Positions 57,901-64,000 of a stretch of DNA of 64,000 nucleotides are shown in pieces; positions within the stretch are counted from its first letter, which is position 1; every line of letters begins with the position of its first letter. This stretch comes from Takakia lepidozioides. Lineage: Eukaryota > Streptophyta > Takakiopsida > Takakiales > Takakiaceae. The position numbers and the translations under genes are program-made. Below the pieces are notes generated by a model. That model saw nothing but the letters and a program-made list of their open reading frames with translations, did not search any database and was not told the DNA's origin. The stretch is from contig CM060734.1 of assembly GCA_030704615.1 (NCBI GenBank), forward strand, positions 11,408,001 through 11,472,000, written 5' to 3'.

Positions 57901-58523
57901 GTCCTTCGGTGATAATGTAACCCCCTCCCCCCGCAATTTGGCCTGTGAAACTTGGGACGTCGCTGTCAACAACCGAGATAAGCATGCTGGAGGAGGGAGG
58001 GTTTTGTCTTGCATGGTCCCGGGTGGTGCCCTTGTGCACTGTCGGCACAGATGTGCCACGTGCTCCGGCAATGCCTCCACCCGGTGCCGACTCCCACCCA
58101 ACAAAAAGAGATGGAAAAATAGTGCGTCGTGTCGCTTCGGGTGCAGATCACGAATGCAAGATGGAATCGGCTAGAATTTTGCAGGCTTGGGTGGCTCGTA
58201 TCACCGAAGTCCCTGCCCCGGGGTATGGACGGATTTACACAGTGCTGTCTATTGGCTCAGTTCTTCATGGCAAAAAATATCAGGTTACCGTGGGGAATTT
58301 CCCTACTTGCACTTGTCCGGATTTTGTAACGATGCGTGAGGGTGCTCTCGGCATGAGAGGGAAGTGGGTCCCCTGCAAGCATCAATATTACATATACCTT
58401 GTAATTATGTGTTGCGACGGTAAGAGAGACCAATTCATTCACCAAGCCACACTAGGCTACGAAGAAGTCATCACCCTTCTGCAGCGGGACACCTCACGTA
58501 GGGCTCCGCCAAATTCTCTTTGA
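54972..58523 (+). mobile_element. MULE-like transposase with SWIM zinc finger
   Basis: Spliced plus-strand gene. The N-terminal part (54972-55800) is acidic and serine-rich (TLSDSSSEDVSEIPPPVQTP), then FDGDILFELNPPTS, LLQGMDKKHDG and a Cys-rich region (CKCLNISCPRM, CRFCKLSPSC, CPLCNTFC; 55725-56075). The transposase core (56100-56981) has FDHCKWVKGWTTMACHVYD, GFMADSAQANFNAVRRVFG and CLFHWSQSLPRHTKRC, in the manner of MULE D-D-E enzymes. A GTAAGC donor at 56982 and an acceptor at 57111 lead to LADMPSCNLAETVHNAWMQQ (57112 on). Then come KICKGSRGTPAPTF.. (57760-57900) and a C-terminal SWIM finger, VGNFPTCTCPDFV .. KWVPCKHQYYIYL (58290-58400), of CxCx(n)CxH type. One frame change lies near 56085. 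The SWIM finger is typical of MuDR/MULE proteins. The enzyme moves DNA segments. No terminal repeats were located, so it could also be a domesticated gene. Confidence 0.8.
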
Positions 58524-59345
58524 ACACATACGAGCCATTCCCGCTTCCCACGCTGGTTTCCAGGTTACCGTGTGAAGACTTTGCATTTAGGACAAACACA
58601 TACATTTTGTTCACGGAACCAGGGCAAATGCACATGCCATTCATTGTAAGCGTCTATCTGTGAATTGAAATAAAGTGTGTCAATCATTCTGAGCTCAATT
58701 CTGCCATATTTTCATATTCCTCTTTTTGTGCAGGCATTGCAGACATGGTGCATGGTGGCCCCCTTTGTTTTGTCCACGGTAATAGGCCCTCTTCTTGCAA
58801 TCCTTGCCTATAGGACCTGCTTCTCCAGCAAATTTGTGCCGCTCACGCTTTGCAGCTACAACGTGAGCTCAGCTCCCAGGCTCACGGGGCTGGGCTCACG
58901 CTGTAGCTACGCTGGAACCAAAGTTCCACTTTTTGTGCAATGTTGCATTTTGTTGGATGTTGACTTTTGGCTGCGAGGGTCTGGCACTCAGTCTTGTACC
59001 CACTGGAATGCCACCTCTGTCAATTCCCTCTGTCCATGGGGAAGGTGCTTGCACGCTCGCCCCCCCACGCTTCTTGTCAGACGCCGTAATTATTGGTTTG
59101 CGCAGCGCACCTGCACAGGTCTGCAGCCTTCTGATTGCATACCATTGGCAGTTATTGCGCAAAGGCCAGGGGCCACATTCCGGAGATAGGGTTCATTAAC
59201 ACTCTGACAATGGATTTTTGGGATAGTGGGCTCCCCGGATTCGTGAATAGGCTTCGTCGCTCGGAAAGATCGGCCCTGCATTCATTTCCCTCGCTGCATC
59301 CCCCTTTCTCCCAGGGCGCTTGCCCGAACGCCGTCCTGGCAGTCT
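58524..59345. other. 3' flank of the MULE-like gene with a hairpin
   Basis: At 58856-58911 arms of 15 bp (agctacaacgtgagc and gctcacgctgtagct, one mismatch) enclose cagctcccaggctcacggggctggg. This is related in its gtgagc/gctcac core to 46528-46610. The remaining sequence has only short frames without recognisable protein. Confidence 0.55.
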
Positions 59346-60113
59346 TGTGTGCACATCTCCCATGGCAGAAAACTCGAGCGCTATAGTGTACTGCCCTCCT
59401 CACGAGCATAGAGCTACATTTCCGTGCAGAGGGGAGATCTGTCGGGTGATGGAGAAATATCTCTGCGTTCGATACCACCTGAAACCGGGGTCGGTATTTT
59501 TGGAGGAGGAAAGGAAGAATTCAAATGGAGTTGTAGTCGAAAGTATTGTTGTGCTCCACGATGATTTTGGCGACGGTAGGGAATGACGAGTTCTACCATC
59601 GGACAGCGTTATATACAGGGCTGTTCGGGACTTCATTGGCCGCCAATGCGCCTTCTATCTATCCTGCCGCCTTCCACGAAACAATCCGCGAATCAGAGAG
59701 TGGGTACCTCAAAGAGAGAACTCCGCAATGAAGTTAATCCAGAGCCGACCCCATCAATGAAGATGAGCGAGAACCGGGTTGTTCACAACCTGTCCGACTC
59801 AGACAAGATCATGGAAGTTCCAAGATCATCCTGGAGATCAGGCAAGTCCTCAATGGACATCAGCGGACGAGGGAGTCATATTCCCAACACGAGCTCAACA
59901 ACTCGATCCATTTTTGATATTCTGCGAGGGCTTCACATGGAGGGACACCGCTCGGAGTTGGTTGGGCTGGACTACAGCAAGTTCGCAATTAAATCCGTGA
60001 CAGGCCTTCCCGTAGACGTCGACGACAATATCTTCTTTGAGTTCCCTCCTCGAACGGACTATTCGAGGGCGTCCGGAATGTTGACAGATATGGATAGGAA
60101 ACATGATGGTTGA
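59346..60113 (+). pseudogene. Second, truncated copy of the MULE-like gene's 5' part
   Basis: Text parallel to the N-terminal part of the 55-kb gene can be read: LVGLDYSKFAIKSVTG, VDVDDNIFFEFPPRTDYSRA and SGMLTDMDRKHDG match RFVDWESLRVQRVQ.., FDGDILFELNPPTSSNGLAG and LLQGMDKKHDG in order and spacing. The preceding exon (AENSSAIVYCPPHEHRATFP .. IVVLHDDFGDG) would be its first exon. The copy stops right after the KHDG motif at 60110, where the dispersed repeat of 43.9 kb begins. The copies differ at more than half of the residues, so this is an older relative, not a recent duplication. Confidence 0.72.
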
Positions 60114-60139
60114 TGGGGAAGATGTGCGGTCTTCCTCAT

Positions 60140-60375
60140 CCAAACATGCGATGAGTAGCGGCTTTTGGAGTGACTGCTCGAGCAGTTGGAGCTGTCGATG
60201 ATACCACCAGCGTGTCGGGCTCGTCGTCACTCTGTCATCCCCAACAATCGTGAGAACCAACATCGCAATGAAAACCACCATCGCAACGAGCATCGCAACC
60301 ACCATCGCAACAATCGTGGAACAACAATGAAAACAAAACAAAACCAAGTATGGAGTGGCATGGAACAACAATGAA
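60140..60375. repeat. Dispersed repeat, second copy
   Basis: This matches 43890-44100 in the same orientation. It contains in addition a short tandem array of caccatcgcaac / gagcatcgcaac (60248-60315). It begins within 30 bp of the truncation of the second MULE-like copy, so the repeat's insertion may have caused that truncation. Confidence 0.72.
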
Positions 60376-60507
60376 AAAAACCCAAGCAATCCCTAAGAAT
60401 CACATGCAAAGTAGCCTTTTCCAGAGCTGCCGGCTTTGCACACGCATTGCAAACTATCTAAGGTTCACTCAACCAGTAACTTACTGAAATCATTGTAGGT
60501 TCACGTG

Positions 60508-60795
60508 TCATGGAATTCCTATCCAAAGTAGCAAGGACACCAAACACTCTATATCGCACTTCACCTGTAAAAGGCAAAACCCACGATTGCGGTCGTTATC
60601 TCGAATTGGATCCAAAATGCGGTATGTTGTGCCGGAACCAGCAGTGATCTCCTCCTCTTCAACAACCAAAGAGAATGGGTCGATACAAAATCTGCCCTGA
60701 ATTATTTTGTCCTTTAAAAAGACATGTTGTCCCTCCGCCATCACCTTGATGTCGTCTGTGCCAGGTGGGCAATTCACCAGCACAAAGGGATTCAT
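60508..60795 (-). CDS. Hypothetical frame, unknown
   Basis: The minus-strand text MNPFVLVNCPPGTDDIKVMA, EGQHVFLKDKIIQGRFCIDP and FSLVVEEEEITAGSGTTYRI is well formed for a beta-rich domain, and a donor-like site (ag|gtgaag) lies near 60565. No family is recognised. It may be part of a gene whose other exons are in the N gap. Confidence 0.4.
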   Translation of the reverse strand: MNPFVLVNCPPGTDDIKVMAEGQHVFLKDKIIQGRFCIDPFSLVVEEEEITAGSGTTYRILDPIRDNDRNRGFCLLQVKCDIECLVSLLLWIGIP

Positions 60796-61049
60796 GATCG
60801 CCTGCTTCAGTACTTCGCCACAGTGCTATTGAACACGCGCAAGTGTGGTACAATGGAAAAATGCACAGAGCGTGTGGACACGGACACCCCAATCCTACGA
60901 GAAGCAGCAAGCATGCATGGAATCTACGCAACGGACTAACGAAACTGTACTATCAACGGTCACAAATTTAAGAAAATCTATCATCCGTTTGTGATTAATA
61001 CTATTTTCCATCCGTCTCCATCCATTCGCGATTGTGGTGGCAACGGTCG

Positions 61050-61549
61050 NNNNNNNNNNNNNNNNNNNNNNNNNNNNNNNNNNNNNNNNNNNNNNNNNNN
61101 NNNNNNNNNNNNNNNNNNNNNNNNNNNNNNNNNNNNNNNNNNNNNNNNNNNNNNNNNNNNNNNNNNNNNNNNNNNNNNNNNNNNNNNNNNNNNNNNNNNN
61201 NNNNNNNNNNNNNNNNNNNNNNNNNNNNNNNNNNNNNNNNNNNNNNNNNNNNNNNNNNNNNNNNNNNNNNNNNNNNNNNNNNNNNNNNNNNNNNNNNNNN
61301 NNNNNNNNNNNNNNNNNNNNNNNNNNNNNNNNNNNNNNNNNNNNNNNNNNNNNNNNNNNNNNNNNNNNNNNNNNNNNNNNNNNNNNNNNNNNNNNNNNNN
61401 NNNNNNNNNNNNNNNNNNNNNNNNNNNNNNNNNNNNNNNNNNNNNNNNNNNNNNNNNNNNNNNNNNNNNNNNNNNNNNNNNNNNNNNNNNNNNNNNNNNN
61501 NNNNNNNNNNNNNNNNNNNNNNNNNNNNNNNNNNNNNNNNNNNNNNNNN
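61050..61549. other. Assembly gap, 500 N
   Basis: Exactly 500 unknown bases, a standard scaffold placeholder of unknown true size. It hides the upstream exons of the repeated gene at 61561. Order and orientation across it rest on scaffolding only. Confidence 1.
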
Positions 61550-61560
61550 CTCTTCTCCAG

Positions 61561-61776
61561 TGTATGGGGACATTCACATTGGGACAGAGGACGAAACGCA
61601 CGCAGACAACGGGCCCACAGTGAAGCTTTCCATATTCCATGGTGGTTTGATTGAAGGGCACGACATTGTGATCAACTTGAATAGGGGCGCGACATGAGCT
61701 GCAATCCAGTTTACCTGGAGGAGCCCCATGACTCATGAGCTTGTCTTCAGACCAGTTGAAGCTCCGCTCATTTAGT
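61561..61776 (+). pseudogene. Second copy of the unknown terminal exon at 46153
   Basis: After the acceptor tctccag the exon reads YGDIHIGTEDETHADNGPTV, KLSIFHGGLIEGHDIVINLN, and then a TGA where the 46-kb copy has Arg (about 61695). It continues AAIQFTWRSPMTHELVFRPV and ends. The match with the 46-kb exon is end to end, including the splice position. The internal stop marks it as a decayed copy or as an assembly error beside the gap. Confidence 0.65.
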
Positions 61777-61974
61777 GGCTTTCATTCAGAATGCTTTAGA
61801 TTTGCATGAACCATCAGTGTAGTTAACGTGCTTCATATGCAACTCATGTGGATCAATAAAATCAATAAAATAAAATAATGTGGAATGTGCATCCTTTGTT
61901 CTCAAAATGGACAACTCGTCATATCGACCAATTTCCTGCCACAACGTTCCATTTCCTTCCTCGGACCTGCCTAT

Positions 61975-62245
61975 TGCGGCGCCAAAATAGCACATGAGGA
62001 TGAAAACTGCACGGTCCCACCGGATTGCGTTCCGGCGGGATAACAAACTTCCAGTTTGCGATTTCGCGGCCAAAACAACACATGTGATGAAGGGCCGTGT
62101 TTTGAAGGCTTCGTCCATGCTATTTCGGCGCCAAAATTCCCAAGTGGAATGTGAGAAAAGGCCATGTTTTGAAGGCGCTGACCGTGCTATTTCGGCATCG
62201 GATTTCCCAAGTGAAATGTGATTAAGGGCCGTGTTTTGAAAGCTT
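61975..62245. repeat. Tandem repeats of about 75 bp, three to four units
   Basis: Recurrent phrases: ctatttcggcgccaaaat..ccaagtggaatgtga, agggccgtgttttgaaggc (62090, 62158 with changes, 62226) and cggccaaaacaacacatgtgatgaag. The units drift. Frames across them are by-products. Confidence 0.7.
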
Positions 62246-62399
62246 CAAGTGCACCATTCTCTGCTGTGCATATATTGCATTGTATTAGTATAGTATTACA
62301 TTGAAGTTTGCGGAAGATATGTTGGGAATTTGACATGCAGAGTCTGAACACAATGATTTCCAAAATCGTCATTTTTATTCATTAAGTGATTAAGAACTG

Positions 62400-63220
62400 T
62401 ACAACAGAAGGATCGAAATGAGACTGTACTATGGCGAGGATCTGCGATCACTGTCCAATGCATCCCCGGCCTCATGCAAGGATGGTTGCCCTTCACCTGC
62501 CTCCGAACCTTCGCTACTGCTACCGCTTGGTTTTGTAGCATGGTCTCTTGCTGTAGGGGCGCCGCCAAAGTCGACACCTGATGTTCTTCCTGCACCCTTA
62601 CATCTTGAGAGAGAGACCATATGTTAGAAGATCCCTGGGCTATCTGAGCCACAGGATTGGAGAATGTTCCTCAGGACGATTGCTCGGTAGCTGCATTGCC
62701 TCTGGAATATGATGGGCCTACATGATCTGATCTAGGCCGTTGCGCAATTTGTGTTGGCGTAGCGAAATGCCTGCTAGGCTACAGTGGTACAGAAGTTGGT
62801 TGAACAGTCGTACACTGATCTGAAAAAAGAACCCATTGCCTATCTAGATTTCTCTCCACTTGTTGTTGAGTGGCAGGTGTGGGTCGGTCCACTTGCCTAC
62901 GGGGACATTTGTCAAATGAGTGACCTTGTTTATCACAATGGCGACATACAATGGTTTTCCAACATTCTTCTATTCGGTGGGTCGTTCTCCGCGTCTCGAT
63001 AGTCGACATAGTTGATGATCTGTTGACCGATGGAACTCATGCGATCAGTTATAGTCTCGACCGTCTTCATGAGATGTGTCACATGTGCTTCTAGATGGCC
63101 CACCAGCAAATCGGATTGTCCGGTTGAATCTGCATGTGAGTTGATGGGAACTGCACGAGCATACTGTGGTACTGAAGGGGCCGCAACTGGTCCTGTAGCC
63201 ATTGCTGGCCTAGTTATCAT
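62400..63220 (-). pseudogene. gag: Gag of a different retroelement
   Basis: Minus strand. The 5' frame (63220-62940) reads HLEAHVTHLMKTVETITDRM after an Ala/Pro-rich start. A frame change near 62960 leads to RIEECWKTIVCRHCDKQGHS FDKC, a CX2CX4HX4C zinc knuckle (62955-62900), then a Gln/Thr-rich tail (62640-62430). It differs from the DNMT-element gag in every segment outside the knuckle. It follows directly after the hairpin-bearing terminal region (63226-64000), so these two may form one element: hairpin LTR, then gag. Confidence 0.7.
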
Positions 63221-63225
63221 TCCTG

Positions 63226-64000
63226 ACGTGACGTGGCCCGGACACGTCAGACGTCACGTTGGACGTGCGTCACGTCGAATCCGGACGTTTATCCATGTAA
63301 TTTTTTTAATATTTGACTTTTACAATTTATTTCTACCCTTTGTAATGACATGGCAGCCACGGTGTAAAACAGACGTGGCCAATTATTAAAATTTATTAAT
63401 TCATTTAAAAAAATACGTCCGCCCATATTAGCGGTCGCTTAAAAGTTATTATTTTTTTAAATCAAGCGACCACCCATATTGGCGGTCGCTTGTAATTTAA
63501 TATTTTGTTAAATTAAGTGACCGCCTATATTGGCGGTTGTCGGCAATTTATGAAGTTTAAAATGAAGCGACAACCCATATTGGCGATCGCTTGAAAATTA
63601 CTATTTAAAAAAATTAAGCGACCATCCAGATTGGCAATCGCTTGTAGTTTTAAAAATATTTTAAAAAATACAACGACCGCCATTTGCCGGCCGTCGCATA
63701 TTTTTATTTTTATTCTAAAATTAATGTGACCGCCGTTTGGCGGTCGCTTCTTTAATTGTTTTTAAAAAAAAAGCAGCGACCGCCAAACGGCGGTCGCTCG
63801 TTTTGTTTTTTTAAATTTAGCGGTTGCCATTTAGCAGCAGTGGCTCTTTTGTTAAAAACATTTAAATGAAGCGACTGCAACTACGGCAGTCGCTCTTTTT
63901 AAACAAATATATATGAAGCAACCGCCAATACGGCGGTCGTTTTTTTTATTTTTATTTTTAAATGAAGCGACCGCCACTACGGTGGTCGCTCATTTTCATT
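63226..64000. repeat. Tandem hairpin array, GCGACCGCC family (right copy), with terminal segment
   Basis: 63226-63400 is the reverse complement of 38590-38770. From 63410 to the window end about eleven hairpin units (agcgaccgcc..ggcggtcgct, with 4-10 nt loops) alternate with AT-rich spacers, in opposite orientation to 38.0-38.6 kb. Stem bases change in pairs in several units (gcgactgcaactacggcagtcgc at 63869; gcgaccgccactacggtggtcgc at 63967). The array continues past the window. Confidence 0.88.

Noticed and set aside
60991-61736. Long frames on several strands across 61.0-61.7 kb
   Set aside because: They run through the 500-N gap, so their openness is meaningless.

Overview
The window is eukaryotic nuclear DNA from a plant-lineage organism, most likely a charophyte green alga with a large repeat-rich genome (Chara-like; this is inference). 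The grounds are a spliced plant-type ADA2 gene, fragments of PLS-class PPR genes, Ty3/gypsy elements that carry a cytosine DNA methyltransferase (a combination I recall being reported from charophytes and dinoflagellates), a MULE-type transposase with a SWIM finger, and many GT-AG introns. A run of exactly 500 N (61050-61549) marks a scaffold gap. There are no bacterial operons, rRNA, tRNA or CRISPR arrays.

Layout. 0-3.2 kb: 5' part of an ADA2 transcriptional adaptor gene (minus strand), running off the left edge. 3.7-4.4 kb: LTR remnant. 4.7-7.5 kb: a decayed gene for a COG4100-type PLP enzyme. 8.6-16.0 kb: two broken plus-strand pieces of a DNMT-bearing Ty3 element (LTR, gag, protease, DNMT; then a second gag). 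16.2-17.7 kb: duplicated PPR fragments and a possible organelle-targeted gene. 19.1-21.6 kb: a spliced coiled-coil gene. 22.7-23.1 kb: integrase fragment. 23.3-25.0 kb: copy A of a ParB-like/methyltransferase-like gene family. 25.0-31.35 kb: the most complete DNMT-Ty3 element (minus strand: protease, DNMT, RT, RNase H, integrase, C-terminal PHD finger, 3' LTR). 31.4-36.1 kb: mostly empty. 36.2-37.5 kb: divergent protein-kinase-like gene. 38.0-40.1 kb: hairpin array plus DNMT and protease fragments around a 67-bp inverted repeat. 40.4-45.5 kb: ParB/methyltransferase copy B with an upstream hairpin array. 46-54 kb: copy C, with a 2.1-kb array of about 19 long palindromes directly upstream. 55-60 kb: MULE-like transposase and a truncated second copy. 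61.5-64 kb: an exon repeated from 46 kb, another gag, and a second, inverted copy of the 38-kb hairpin array.

Two multi-copy systems stand out. The first is the retrotransposon with an internal Dnmt3-like C5-methyltransferase between protease and reverse transcriptase and a PHD finger after the integrase: a selfish element carrying both a writer and a probable reader of chromatin marks. The second is an intron-rich family that joins a ParB-like N-terminal domain to a circularly permuted (beta-order) DNA-methyltransferase-like domain. Copies B and C each have a tandem array of long palindromes immediately 5' of the gene, and copy A has two related palindromes beside it. All copies in the window carry stops or frameshifts, so they read as decaying members of an expanded family.

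Limits: everything is read by eye. Exon borders are inferred from GT-AG sites and family similarity, and frameshifts could be assembly errors or decay.
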